Below are positions 34,671 to 45,378 of a stretch of 64,000 nt of DNA, piece after piece. The notes under the pieces were generated by a model, which searched no databases, had not been told where the DNA came from, and saw only the letters and a program-made list of their open reading frames with translations. The stretch lies in contig NZ_WWDL01000003.1 in the NCBI RefSeq assembly GCF_009848505.1, positions 141,885 through 205,884 of the forward strand, read 5' to 3'. The stretch is from Muricoccus harenae (GTDB lineage: Bacteria; Pseudomonadota; Alphaproteobacteria; Acetobacterales; Acetobacteraceae). Made by a program: the position numbers and the translations under genes. The first letter of the stretch is position 1, and each line of letters begins with the position of its first letter.

Positions 34671-35368
34671 GCGCGCCGCTGCGGCTGCTCTCCACCCTCG
34701 CTGTCCAGGGCGCGCTTCGGGGAAGCCTCGGGCGCTGCGAGACCGCGGCGGGCGTCACGGTGGATGCGGATTTCTCGCCGACGATCGGGCTGCTGGCGCG
34801 CATCCGGGGCGGTGAGCGGGCGGATGCCGTGGTCCTCACGTTGGAGGGCGTGGAGGAGTTGATCGCGGAAGGCGTGCTGGACAGCGCGAGCCGGGTGGAT
34901 CTCGTGCGCTCGCATGTCGGGCTGGCGGTCCGGGCGGGGGCGCCGCATCCGGCGATCGGCTCGGTGGATGAGTTGCGGGCGGTGCTGCTGGCAGCGCCCT
35001 CCATCGCCTATTCCCGCACGGGAGCGAGCGGGATCGCCTTCGCGGCGCTGATCGAGCGGCTGGGCATCGCCGAGGCGGTGAACGCCAAGGCCCGGATCAT
35101 CCCCGCGGGCTTCACTGCCGCCCTTGCCGCCAGCGGGGAGGTGGCGCTGGCGGTGCAGCAGGTGAGCGAGTTGCTGGCGGTGCCCGGGATCGAGGTGATC
35201 GGGCGGTTGCCGCGGGAGGTGGAGACGGTGGCGGTTTTCACCGCCGCCGCCTTACGCGGCACGCCCAATGCGGAAGCGTCGCAGCGGCTGATCGGCTTTC
35301 TCGCCTCGGCGGAGATGGCGCCGGTGCTGGAAGCCGCGGGGCTGGAGCCGATCGGGCCGAAGGGCTGA
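34667..35368 (+). CDS. ModA-like extracellular solute-binding-fold protein without signal peptide
   Basis: A 233-aa type II periplasmic-binding fold. The start (LRLLSTLAVQGALRGSLGRC), DADFSPTIGLLARIRGGERA and the late IIPAGFTAALAASGEVALAV resemble the molybdate-binding ModA family (SBP_bac_11-like). No secretory signal peptide is seen; from the TTG at 34667 the protein begins directly with the first beta strand. It may therefore be cytoplasmic, or its true start lies elsewhere. It is coupled to the preceding dehydrogenase gene by a 4-bp overlap. Ligand unknown; an organic acid from the same pathway is as likely as an oxyanion. Confidence 0.72.
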   Translation: MSAPLRLLSTLAVQGALRGSLGRCETAAGVTVDADFSPTIGLLARIRGGERADAVVLTLEGVEELIAEGVLDSASRVDLVRSHVGLAVRAGAPHPAIGSVDELRAVLLAAPSIAYSRTGASGIAFAALIERLGIAEAVNAKARIIPAGFTAALAASGEVALAVQQVSELLAVPGIEVIGRLPREVETVAVFTAAALRGTPNAEASQRLIGFLASAEMAPVLEAAGLEPIGPKG

Positions 35369-35372
35369 GCGG

Positions 35373-36419
35373 CTATTGCCGCTCCATGCCCGTGTTCTCG
35401 ATCACCTTTGCCCAGCGCGCGATCTCGGCATGCACATCGGCCTTCACGGCGGCCGGGGCCGTGGACGGGCGCGGGGCGAGGCCGAGTTCGCCCAGCCGCT
35501 TACGCAGTGCCTCGTCCGACAGCACCTGTCGGGTTGTTTCGCTGATGCGCGCGACATGCTCGGGCGGCGTGCCGGCGGGGACGGCGATGGCGTACCAGGT
35601 CTGGATGTCGAAATCGGGGGTGCCAAGGAGCTCGCCGACGGTCGGAACCTCGGGCAGCAACGGGGAGCGTTCGCGCGAGGTGATGGCCAGCGCCCGTGCC
35701 TCGCCACCGCGGATCTGGCCGAGAACGGAGGAGGCAGGTTCCACCACCAGCTCCACCTCGCCGTTGCGGAGGGCGACGAGGGCGGCCGGGGTGCCGCGAT
35801 AGGGCACATGGGTCAGCCGGATGCCAGCGGCGGACTGGATGGCCTCGGCGACGAAATGCTGGGTGCTGCCGACGCCGACGGTTGCGACATGCAGCTTGTC
35901 TGGCGCCGCCTTGGCGCGGCGGGTCAGCTCGGCCATGTCGCGCGGCGCCTCCGGCCCGGTGCCGGCGAGCAGGACGAGGCCGACCGAGGCGACGGGCGCG
36001 ACCGGCTCCACCTCCGTGAGCGGATCATAGGGAAGGCGGCGGTAGAGGGCGGCGGAGACGGCATAGCCGTTGTTGATGAGCATCAGCGTATGGCCGTCCC
36101 GCGCGCGGGCGAGCCCTTCCGCCGCGATGGTGCCGCCGGCGCCGGGGCGGTTCTCCACCACCACCGGCTGGCCCAAGGCGCTGGCAAGGGAGGGAGCGAT
36201 CAGCCGGGCCACGATATCCGTGGTGCCGCCAGGGCCGAAGCCCTGGATGAAGCGGACCGGGCGGTCCGGCCAGGCGGCGCTAGGATTTCCCGTGCTGGTG
36301 CCCTGTGCGGCGGCCGCCCCCGTTCCTCCCCCCTGCGCCAGGCCGGCGGTAGGGCGCAGGGCGGGCAACGCAAGCAGGCTGAGCGCGGCGCGGCGCGCCA
36401 CCGGCATGGAACGGGGCAT
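35373..36419 (-). CDS. Bug/TctC family solute-binding protein
   Basis: A 348-aa periplasmic binding protein. It has an Arg-containing signal peptide (MPVARRAALSLLALPALRPT) then an Ala/Gly-rich linker before the fold. Family blocks are RPVRFIQGFGPGGTTDIVAR, VVVENRPGAGGTIAAEGLAR, RDGHTLMLINNGYAV, LTHVPYRGTPAALVALRNGE and EVPTVGELLGTPDFDIQTWY. ATG 36419 follows AGGAGG. It converges with the ModA-like gene, whose stop is only 4 bp from its own, and is divergent from the SnoaL-like gene. No membrane subunits nearby. Confidence 0.92.
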   Translation of the reverse strand: MPRSMPVARRAALSLLALPALRPTAGLAQGGGTGAAAAQGTSTGNPSAAWPDRPVRFIQGFGPGGTTDIVARLIAPSLASALGQPVVVENRPGAGGTIAAEGLARARDGHTLMLINNGYAVSAALYRRLPYDPLTEVEPVAPVASVGLVLLAGTGPEAPRDMAELTRRAKAAPDKLHVATVGVGSTQHFVAEAIQSAAGIRLTHVPYRGTPAALVALRNGEVELVVEPASSVLGQIRGGEARALAITSRERSPLLPEVPTVGELLGTPDFDIQTWYAIAVPAGTPPEHVARISETTRQVLSDEALRKRLGELGLAPRPSTAPAAVKADVHAEIARWAKVIENTGMERQ

Positions 36420-36585
36420 GGACACTCCTCCTGGTGGCCCCTGCCCTCCCGTTGCGGGAGTCGAAGCGGCGGCGGCCTTTCCGGAATGGGAATGGGGGGC
36501 ACGGCGCGCGTCAAGCGCTTCGTATCGCCAGGGAGACAGGTGCCGCCTATCGTGCCCCGGAACGGGATTCGCCGGGGGGAACGGG

Positions 36586-37197
36586 ATGAGCGACGCGCTG
36601 CTGCGCCGGATGCAGGTGATGGAGCTGGTGCAGAACTGGGCCGTCTGGCGCGATGCCGGCGACTGGGAGCGGTTCCGCACATGCTGGGCACCCGAGGGAC
36701 GGATGATGGCGACCTGGTGCCAAGCGCCGGCGGCGGAATTCATCCGGGCGAGCCAGGAGGGCTGGGCCAAGGGCGTTTCGATCCTGCATTTCCTCGGCGG
36801 CTGCTCGGTGGACATCGCGGGGAAGCGCGCCATCGCGCAGACGAAGATGACCATCTCGCAGCGCGCGCCGGTGCATGGCGTCATCGTGGACGTGGTCTGC
36901 ACCGGCCGCTTCTACGACTTCATCGAGGAGAAGGCGGATGGATGGAAGGTCGTCCTCCGACAGCCGATCTACGAAAAGGATCGGATGGACCCCATCGATC
37001 CGGCGGCGAAGCTCGAGCTTGATCCCGCGCTGCTGTCGCGCTTCCCCGAAGGCTACCGGCACCTCGCCTATCTGCAGACCGGCATCGGCTATGAGGTGAA
37101 GACCGACATGCCCGGGCTGAAGGGGGAGAAGGTGCAGGCGCTCTATGACGCAGGGGCCTCCTGGCTGCGCGGCGGGGTGCTGTCTTGGGAGGAGTGA
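36586..37197 (+). CDS. SnoaL-like (NTF2 fold) protein
   Basis: A 203-aa protein with a SnoaL/NTF2-like alpha+beta cone: MELVQNWAVWRDAGDWERFR and TCWAPEGRMMATW start the fold, followed by VSILHFLGGCSVDIAGKRAI and TGRFYDFIEEKADGWKVVLR. The family includes isomerases, dehydratases, hydroxylase subunits and pure binding proteins, so chemistry cannot be assigned. The extra 50 C-terminal residues (DPALLSRFPEGYRHLAYLQT...) are unusual for the short members. Start ATG 36586 after GGGGGGAACGGG. Its stop overlaps the maleylacetate reductase start, implying a shared pathway. Confidence 0.78.
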   Translation: MSDALLRRMQVMELVQNWAVWRDAGDWERFRTCWAPEGRMMATWCQAPAAEFIRASQEGWAKGVSILHFLGGCSVDIAGKRAIAQTKMTISQRAPVHGVIVDVVCTGRFYDFIEEKADGWKVVLRQPIYEKDRMDPIDPAAKLELDPALLSRFPEGYRHLAYLQTGIGYEVKTDMPGLKGEKVQALYDAGASWLRGGVLSWEE

Positions 37198-38273
37198 TTC
37201 CGCCTCGCGCCTTCGTCCACGCGCCGCTGCCGCAGCGGGTGGTGTTCGGCGCGGGCAGCCTGGGACAGGTGGCGGCGGAGCTGGATGCGATGGGCGCGCG
37301 GCGCGTGCTCGTGCTCTCCACGCCCGGGCAGCGGGTGCTGGGGGAAAAGGTCGCCGCGGCGATTGGCGAGCGCGCGGCGGGACTTCATGCGGAAGCGCGG
37401 ATGCATGTGCCGGTTCCGGTGGCCGAGGCCGCCGCGGCGCGTGCCGCCGAGTTGGGAGCGGATGCGCTGCTGGCGGCTGGCGGCGGCAGCACGATCGGGC
37501 TGGCCAAGGCCGTGGCGCTTTCCACCGGCCTTCCAATCCTGGCGCTGCCGACCACCTATTCGGGATCCGAGGGCACCTCGATCTGGGGGCTGACCGAAGG
37601 CGGCGCGAAGACCACCGGGCGCGATCCGCGGGCTCTGCCGCAGGTGGTGGTGTATGATCCCTCGCTGACACTGGACCTGCCGGTGGGGGTTTCCACCGTC
37701 TCCGGGCTGAACGCCATCGCCCATGCGGTGGAGGTGCTCTACGCGCCCGATGCCACGCCGGTCACGGCGCTGATGGCGGAGGAGGGCATTCGCGCCCTGG
37801 CCGCCGCCCTGCCCGTCCTCATGGAGGCGCCGCGCGATTCCGGGGCGCGCTCGGAGGCGCTTTACGGCGCCTGGCTCTGCGGCACGGTGCTCGGGCAGGC
37901 GACCATGGGGCTGCACCACAAGCTGTGCCATGCGCTGGGTGGCGGCTTCGACCTGCCGCATGCCGAGACGCATTCCGTGATCCTGCCGCATGCCGCAGCC
38001 TTCAACGCCCCAGCGGCGCCGGAGGCCATGGCGCGGATCGCACGGGCGCTGGGTGCGGACGACGCGCCTTTGGGGCTCTGGGCGCTGGCCCGGCGGCTGG
38101 GTGCGCCGCCTTCCCTGGCCGCGCTGGGGATGCGGGCGGAGGATCTGCCGCGGGCCGTGCGGCTGGCGACGGCCAGCCCCTATGCCAATCCACGCCCGGT
38201 GACCAAGGAGGGCGTGGCCGCCCTGCTCGCCCGGGCGTTGGCCGGGGATGCGCCCCTCGCCGATCCATCCTGA
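37194..38273 (+). CDS. Maleylacetate reductase (iron-containing alcohol dehydrogenase family)
   Basis: A 359-aa enzyme reducing maleylacetate to 3-oxoadipate, the entry of (chloro)catechol, hydroxyquinol and resorcinol pathways to the TCA cycle. Typical blocks: RVVFGAGSLGQVAAELDAMG, ALLAAGGGSTIGLAKAVALS (NAD(P) loop), ILALPTTYSGSEGTSIWGLT, NAIAHAVEVLY and the metal-region HHKLCHALGGGFDLPHAETH. The start is taken as GTG 37194 overlapping the SnoaL stop; TTG 37185 would add three codons. No ring-cleavage dioxygenase is present, so its partners must lie elsewhere or the substrate differs. Confidence 0.87.
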   Translation: MIPPRAFVHAPLPQRVVFGAGSLGQVAAELDAMGARRVLVLSTPGQRVLGEKVAAAIGERAAGLHAEARMHVPVPVAEAAAARAAELGADALLAAGGGSTIGLAKAVALSTGLPILALPTTYSGSEGTSIWGLTEGGAKTTGRDPRALPQVVVYDPSLTLDLPVGVSTVSGLNAIAHAVEVLYAPDATPVTALMAEEGIRALAAALPVLMEAPRDSGARSEALYGAWLCGTVLGQATMGLHHKLCHALGGGFDLPHAETHSVILPHAAAFNAPAAPEAMARIARALGADDAPLGLWALARRLGAPPSLAALGMRAEDLPRAVRLATASPYANPRPVTKEGVAALLARALAGDAPLADPS

Positions 38274-38297
38274 CCTTTCCTGGAGGCATCCACGACC

Positions 38298-38858
38298 ATG
38301 AGCGCGTTCAACATCCTCGGCATCTCCGGCAGCCTTCGGAAAGCCTCCCACAACACGGCCATCCTGCGCGCGGCGGCGGAGCTGGCGCCCGAGGGGGTGG
38401 AGGTGACCATCTTCGGGGGGCTGGGCGAGATCCCGCCCTATAACGATGACGTGCGGGTGGCTTCGGGCTACCCGGCCTCCGTGACCTCCTTCCGGGAGGC
38501 ACTGCGGGCGGCGGATGCGGTGCTGATCGCGACGCCGGAATACAATTATTCCATCCCAGGCGTGCTGAAGAACGCGATCGACTGGGCCTCACGCCCGCCC
38601 GAGCCGCCCTTCGAAGGCAAGCCGGTGGCGATCATGGGCGCGACGCCCGGGCTGCTGGGCACCGCCCGCGCGCAATACGACCTGCGGAAGATGTGCGTCT
38701 TCCTCAACGCCTATGCGCTGAACAAGCCGGAGGTGCTGATCATGCAGTCCGGCACGCGCCTCGACGCCGAGGGCCGCGTGACGGACGAGACGACGCGCGC
38801 ACTGATCGCCTCCCAGGTGGTGGCGCTGCGGGACTGGGCACTTCGCCTCAAGGGTTGA
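38298..38858 (+). CDS. NADPH-dependent FMN reductase (ChrR/quinone reductase type)
   Basis: A 186-aa flavodoxin-fold reductase. FMN-binding blocks are ILGISGSLRKASHNTAILRA and ATPEYNYSIPGVLKNAIDWA with SRPP; the middle PFEGKPVAIMGATPGLLGTA is typical of the ChrR/YieF group. It may supply reduced flavin to an oxygenase or reduce quinones, which suits the aromatic-type maleylacetate reductase just before it (24 bp gap). A hairpin terminator follows. Confidence 0.87.
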   Translation: MSAFNILGISGSLRKASHNTAILRAAAELAPEGVEVTIFGGLGEIPPYNDDVRVASGYPASVTSFREALRAADAVLIATPEYNYSIPGVLKNAIDWASRPPEPPFEGKPVAIMGATPGLLGTARAQYDLRKMCVFLNAYALNKPEVLIMQSGTRLDAEGRVTDETTRALIASQVVALRDWALRLKG

Positions 38859-38863
38859 TGAGC

Positions 38864-38895
38864 GCCGCGCGCTCCCCCTTGGCGGGGCGCGCGGC
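38864..38895 (+). terminator. Hairpin after the FMN reductase gene
   Basis: GCCGCGC (38864-38870) pairs with GCGCGGC (38889-38895) and CCCC with GGGG inside, 5 bp past the stop. It likely separates the maleylacetate reductase unit from the liv operon, although no T-run follows. Confidence 0.5.
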
Positions 38896-38981
38896 CCCAG
38901 CGTAGCCTGCTTCCGGGACGCTACACGGCCGAACGGCGGAACCGGGACAAACCCGGCGCCCTGGAAAGACGGAGACCGCGC

Positions 38982-39892
38982 TTGGCCTATGCCCTGCAGC
39001 AGCTGATCAACGGTGTCGCGCTGGGCATGATCTATGGGTTGATCGCGGTGGGCTACACGATGGTCTACGGGATCATCGGCATGATCAACTTCGCCCATGG
39101 CGACATCTTCATGGTGGGCGCCTTCATCTCGCTCATCTCCTTCGTGCTGATCGCGGCGGGCGGATGGACGGCGGGGCCGGGGGCGATCCTGCTGGTGCTT
39201 CTCGTCTCCATGGCGGTGACGGCGCTTTATGGCTGGTCGGTGGAGCGGGTGGCCTATCGCCCGCTGCGCGGCTCCTTCCGCCTGGCGCCGCTGATCAGCG
39301 CGATCGGCATGTCCATCGTGCTGCAGAACTACGTGCAGGTGGCGCAGGGTGCGCGGGTGAAGCCGATCGAGGCGATCGTAACCGGCAATCTGGAGCTGTG
39401 GCACGGCAATGGCTTCGCGGTTTCGGTCTCCTCCATGCAGGCGCTGATCGTGGTGGTGACGCTGGGGGTGCTAGCGGTCTTCACCTGGCTGGTCACGCGA
39501 ACACCCTTGGGGCGCGCCATGCGCGCCTGCGAGCAGGACCGGAAGATGGCGGGGCTGCTGGGAATCGACACGGACCGCACCATCAGCATCACCTTCGTCA
39601 TCGGCGCGGCGCTCGCATCCGTGGCGGGCACCATGTACCTGCTGCGCTATGGGGTGATCGACTTCTACATCGGCTTCCTGGCGGGGGTTAAGGCCTTCAC
39701 TGCGGCTGTGCTGGGCGGCATCGGGTCCCTGCCCGGGGCGGTTCTCGGCGGCCTGCTGATCGGGCTGATCGAGACCTTCTGGAGCGCCTATTTCTCGGTG
39801 CAGTACAAGGATGTCGCGACCTTCGCGATCCTGGTGATCACGCTGATCTTCATGCCCACCGGCCTGCTCGGCCGCGCGGAGGTGGAGAAAGT

Positions 39893-39896
<4 letters not shown>
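38982..39896 (+). CDS. livH: Branched-chain amino acid-type ABC transporter permease LivH
   Basis: A 304-aa inner-membrane permease of the HAAT family. It starts LAYALQQLINGVALGMIYGL and has GMINFAHGDIFMVGAFISL, the LivH signature, about eight helices, and the EAA-like loop CEQDRKMAGLLGIDTDRTIS. The start is TTG 38982 with GGAG 7 bp upstream. Its end overlaps livM by 4 bp. It transports a branched-chain amino acid or, given the context, possibly another carboxylate or aromatic acid, since HAAT systems vary. Confidence 0.9.
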
Positions 39897-41295
<1,399 letters not shown>

Positions 41296-41299
<4 letters not shown>

Positions 41300-42123
41300 G
41301 CGCCCCGGTCCTTCAGGTACGCGAGCTGGTGATGCGCTTCGGTGGGCTGACCGCCGTGAACCAGGTCTCCTTCAATGCGAGGGCGGGCGACATTACCGCG
41401 GTGATCGGGCCGAATGGCGCGGGCAAGACCACCGTCTTCAACCTCATCACAGGCTTTTACCGACCGAGCGCGGGCGAGATCCTGCTGCACGGACGCTCCG
41501 GGGAGCGGGCGCTGCACCGGACGCCGGGGCACCGCATCGCGCAGGAAGGGGTGGCGCGCACCTTCCAGAACATCCGCCTTTTCCCCGGCATGACGGTGCT
41601 GGAAAACCTGTTGGTCGCTCAGCACAACCGCCTGCAGGCCTCGACCTTCTTCGGCATCGGCGCGGCGCTCGGCCTCGGGCGCTACAGGGCGGCGGAGCGC
41701 GCGGCCGTGGATCTGGCAAAGCACTGGCTGGAGGCGACGCGGCTGCTGGACCGCGCGGACGATGCAGCGGGCAGCCTGCCCTATGGCGCGCAGCGGCGGC
41801 TGGAGATCGCGCGGGCTATGTGCACGGAGCCGGTGCTGCTCTGCCTCGATGAGCCGGCGGCGGGGCTGAACCCGCGGGAATCCGAGGAGCTGTCGGAGCT
41901 GATCCGGCTGATCCGCGCGAGCGGATGCTCCATCCTGCTGATCGAGCACGACATGGGCGTGGTGATGAAGATCTCGGACCGCGTCGTGGTGCTAGACCAC
42001 GGGAAGAAGATCGCAGACGGCACGCCGGCGGAGGTGCGGGCAGATGAGACGGTGATCGCCGCTTATCTCGGCGAGGGCGATGAGGATGACACGCCGGCGG
42101 TTCCCCTGGAGGGCGCGGCGTGA
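41296..42123 (+). CDS. livG: Branched-chain amino acid-type ABC transporter ATPase LivG
   Basis: A 275-aa ABC ATPase. Walker A GPNGAGKTT, the LivG-typical VARTFQNIRLFPGMTVLENL, a signature region SLPYGAQRRLEIARAMCTEP (YGAQRR in place of SGGQ, normal for LivG), Walker B LLCLDEPAAGLN and the switch His in LLIEHDMGVVM. A C-terminal acidic tail (EGDEDDTPAV) extends past the usual end. Start GTG 41296. It overlaps livM before and livF after by 4 bp each. Confidence 0.93.
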
Positions 42124-42833
42124 GCGCCATGCTGCGGATGGAGAGCGTGACCGCCGCCTATGGCGCGGTGGAGGCGCTGCGGGGCGTATCGGTGCATGTC
42201 GACGCCGGTGAGATCGTCACGCTGATCGGCGCGAATGGCGCCGGCAAGTCCACGCTGCTGATGACCATCTTCGGCGCACCCCGCGCGCGGGCCGGGCGCA
42301 TCTCCTTTGAGGGGCGCGACATCACCGCATTGCCGATGCATGAGATCGCGCGCGCCGGAATCGCGCAGTCACCGGAGGGGCGGCGGATCTTCCCCCGCAT
42401 GACGGTGCGCGAGAATCTGCTGATGGGCGCGCAGGCCATGGGCGTCGATCCGGCGCCGGGGCTGGAGCAGGCCTTCAACCTGTTCCCCCGGCTGAAGGAG
42501 CGCGAGGCGCAGCGGGGCGGCACGCTCTCCGGCGGGGAGCAGCAAATGCTGGCGATCGCCCGGGCGCTGATGTCCCGGCCCCGGCTGCTGCTGCTGGACG
42601 AGCCCTCGCTCGGCCTCGCGCCGCTGGTGGTGCGGCAGATCTTCTCCGCGATCCGGGAGCTGAATGCCCGCACGGGTCTCACGGTGCTGCTGGTGGAGCA
42701 GAATGCCAACCAGGCACTGCGGCTGGCGCATCGGGGCTATGTGCTCGTGACCGGGCGCGTGACGCTGGAAGGCACGGGGGCCGAGCTGCTCGCCCGGCCC
42801 GAGGTCCGGGACGCCTATCTGGGCGCCCACTGA
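42120..42833 (+). CDS. livF: Branched-chain amino acid-type ABC transporter ATPase LivF
   Basis: A 237-aa second ATPase of the transporter. Walker A GANGAGKST, the LivF marker QSPEGRRIFPRMTVRENLLM, signature LSGGEQQMLAIARAL, Walker B LLLLDEPSLGLAP and VLLVEQNANQALRLAHRGYV. Start GTG 42120 (MSAMLRM); length is standard. Last gene of livHMGF. The matching LivK receptor gene is not adjacent but lies at 45379, beyond the interrupted cadherin/RTX gene transcribed toward livF. Confidence 0.93.
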   Translation: MSAMLRMESVTAAYGAVEALRGVSVHVDAGEIVTLIGANGAGKSTLLMTIFGAPRARAGRISFEGRDITALPMHEIARAGIAQSPEGRRIFPRMTVRENLLMGAQAMGVDPAPGLEQAFNLFPRLKEREAQRGGTLSGGEQQMLAIARALMSRPRLLLLDEPSLGLAPLVVRQIFSAIRELNARTGLTVLLVEQNANQALRLAHRGYVLVTGRVTLEGTGAELLARPEVRDAYLGAH

Positions 42834-42846
42834 CCTCCCTTCCGCA

Positions 42847-45219
42847 TCAGCCGATCAACGACCATTCGCTGCCGACAGCCGTGGTGACGCCCGCCCCATA
42901 GGTCAGGATGAAGTCGTCGGTGACGGACAGGATGCCGTCGCTCACGGTCAGGCGCAGGTTCAGGGCGCTCTCCCCGCAGGCCGCCGCCCCGATGCTCAGC
43001 GTCTGGGTGGTGCCGTCCAGGGTAAGCCAATCGGGAATGGCGCCGCCATCCGCCATGCTCAGCGTGTAGGTGAGCTTCTGGCCGACATCCGCATCGATGA
43101 AGTGGCCTGCGGCGAGCTTGAAGGCGGCGGGGGTGCCATCCGTGCGCACGGCCATGTCGGAGATGGGCGCCATCTCCACGGGCCGGTTGTCGACGAGGAG
43201 CGACACCTCCACCTTCCGGGGCGTGCCGAACTCGTCGCGCACCGTGATCTTGACGTGGTCGCGGCCGAGATAGCCCGCCTTCGGGGTGTAGGTGAAGGAA
43301 CCGTCTGCGGCGAAGGTGATGAAGCCTTCCTTCGCCGTCCCGATGGGAATGCCGATCGCCTCATCCACCCTCAGGCCCTGGCCGTCGGTCAGGTCATTGG
43401 TCAGCACGCCCTCGGAGGCGTCCCCCATCAGAGCAACGCCGGGCTTGACGACATAGCTGTCGTCCCTGGCCTCCAGGTCCGGGCGCACCCGGACGGTGAT
43501 CTCCTTCATGAAGGCCGAGCTCCCGTTGCCGTCGCTCGCGAGGAGGACAACCTTCACATTCGTCTCCCCCGCCTCATAGTCGAGGCTGGCGCCTGCCTTC
43601 AGCGCAAGCTTGCCGTCCCTGATCTCGAAGCGGCCGGACAGCGGATCGCCACCGGCGACTGAGAGGGTATAGCCGGTCCTGGCGCTCACCGCGCCAAGCG
43701 TGACGCCCACCGCATCATCCGCCACCACCATCTGGCAGTTGACGAAGTTCAGGCCGAAGGAGTGGATAGTGGTGCTGATGGTGCTGCTGGCGCCCCACTG
43801 GTCGGTCGCCTTGATCGTCAGTTCGGCGTCGGTATTCTCGGTGAACTTGCTGTCGGCCTTGAGCTTCAACCGGTAGGCGCTGTCCGACCGGACGATCTCG
43901 AACATGTCGGCCTTGGTGCCACCGATGGAGAAAGAAACCCCGTCGTCATTCGCGTCCTGAACATCGAGGATGCCCACCTCCGCGCCCTTGGTGCGGGACA
44001 CCACGGCATGGTCCGTGAGCGTCAGGGTGGGGGCGAGGTTCGTAAAGGCGGAGAAGCTGGCGGTGGCGCTGCTGGTGTTCCCGAGCGCGTCGCTCATGAC
44101 ATAGGTGAAGCTGTCGGTGCCGACATAGCCGGCATTGGGCGTGTAGACCGCGGCGCCGTTCGCCTGGGTCGTGACCGAGCTATGGGCGGTCGCGAAGGTG
44201 CCGATGCTGACGGCCGCCAGCTTCACGCTGAATTCCTGAACCTGTTCGTTGGCCAGTAGGTTCATGGCCAGCGTGCGGTCATTCGGCGTTCGGCCGGCAT
44301 TCTCGGAGTGGGCGCCCCAGGGCTCCACGACATTCGTCAGGTCGACAATGGCGTGGTGGTCGCGGCGGATGCCGTAGGAATCCGTGACGCGCAGGCTGAC
44401 GAGGTAGTCGGACCCGGCCTCATAATCGCCGAGCGTCGCGCCTTCCTTCAGGAAGAGCGAGTTCCCCGAGACGTAGAAGCCGGTATGCAGGCTCGTGATC
44501 GTGTGGGTGTCGCCCAGATCGGGATCGATGACGCTGAGCGTGCCGAGGTTCAGAGCGCCGGGCGCGTTCTCCGGCCGGGGTGAGGCGGCCAGGGTGACGC
44601 CGGTGGACGCGCGGGCGGTGGAGAAGATGAAGTCGTTCGCCGAGAGCTGGCCGAGGGTGACGGTTGGCAGCCGCAGGATGTCGGCACTGAAGGGCGAGCT
44701 GAAATCGATATGGAGGCCACCATTCGGGCGGACATCGACATGGCTCAGAAGTTCCGCAAAGCTGGTGATGCCGGTGTCCAGGAGCAGGATCTTGTCGGTG
44801 CCGGGCGTGAAGTCCGCGAAGGTGTCAATGCCGTGGCCGTCATAGATGAAGACGTCCTCACCGGCGCCGCCGATGAAACGGTCGTCGCCATAACTGCCGC
44901 GGACGGTGTCGGCGCCGGCCGTTCCCACCACGCGGACAGCACCGAAATCGATGGCGTTGACCGAGAGGCTGGTGGCGGTCTCTGCGGAGATGACGATCTA
45001 CCCCGGGCCAAAAGCTGCGGCGGCCGTCTCGCCGAGGGCGATGCTTTGCGCTCCTGTGCCGCGCAGGATGATCTGGTCGAGGCCGGACATGCCCGTGAAA
45101 TCGGAATCGACAACCGACGCATCGAAGTTCAAGAGGAGGTAGTCCGTCGCCGCCGTTCCGGCCACACCGGCTGCCGCGGCAAGCATCTGGTCCTTCGTAT
45201 TGAACACAAAACGGGCCAT
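42847..45219 (-). pseudogene. Large RTX/cadherin-like surface protein gene with in-frame stop
   Basis: From ATG 45219 (MARFVFNTKDQMLAAAAGV) one frame runs to 42847, about 790 codons, broken by a TAG at 44998-45000 after residue 73. Homology-like flow continues directly (AFGPG, stop, IVISAETATSLSVNAIDFG). Past the stop come one calcium-binding nonapeptide region (GADTVRGSYGDDRFIGGAGE), a cadherin-like block (PENAPGALNLGTLSVIDPDL), bacterial Ig-like/VCBS-type repeats with SFTYTPKAGYLGRDHVKITV, and a C-terminal dystroglycan-type cadherin-like domain (PDWLTLDGTTQTLSI). There is no N-terminal signal, consistent with type I secretion. A 694-codon frame from 44931 remains open and might be translated alone. 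Confidence 0.7.
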
Positions 45220-45378
45220 GGTCTGATCCGATGATTGGTTAAAGCATCGCAACGGAAACGTGAGATCACAACAAGGTGTGGTCGCTGATTCCACTGCCAC
45301 TTTCGGCAGCCTCGCACCGGCATTGAATCGGCTCCGGCTCAACGCCTAGGCTCAACCAAGCAGCCTCCGGAGATTCCC

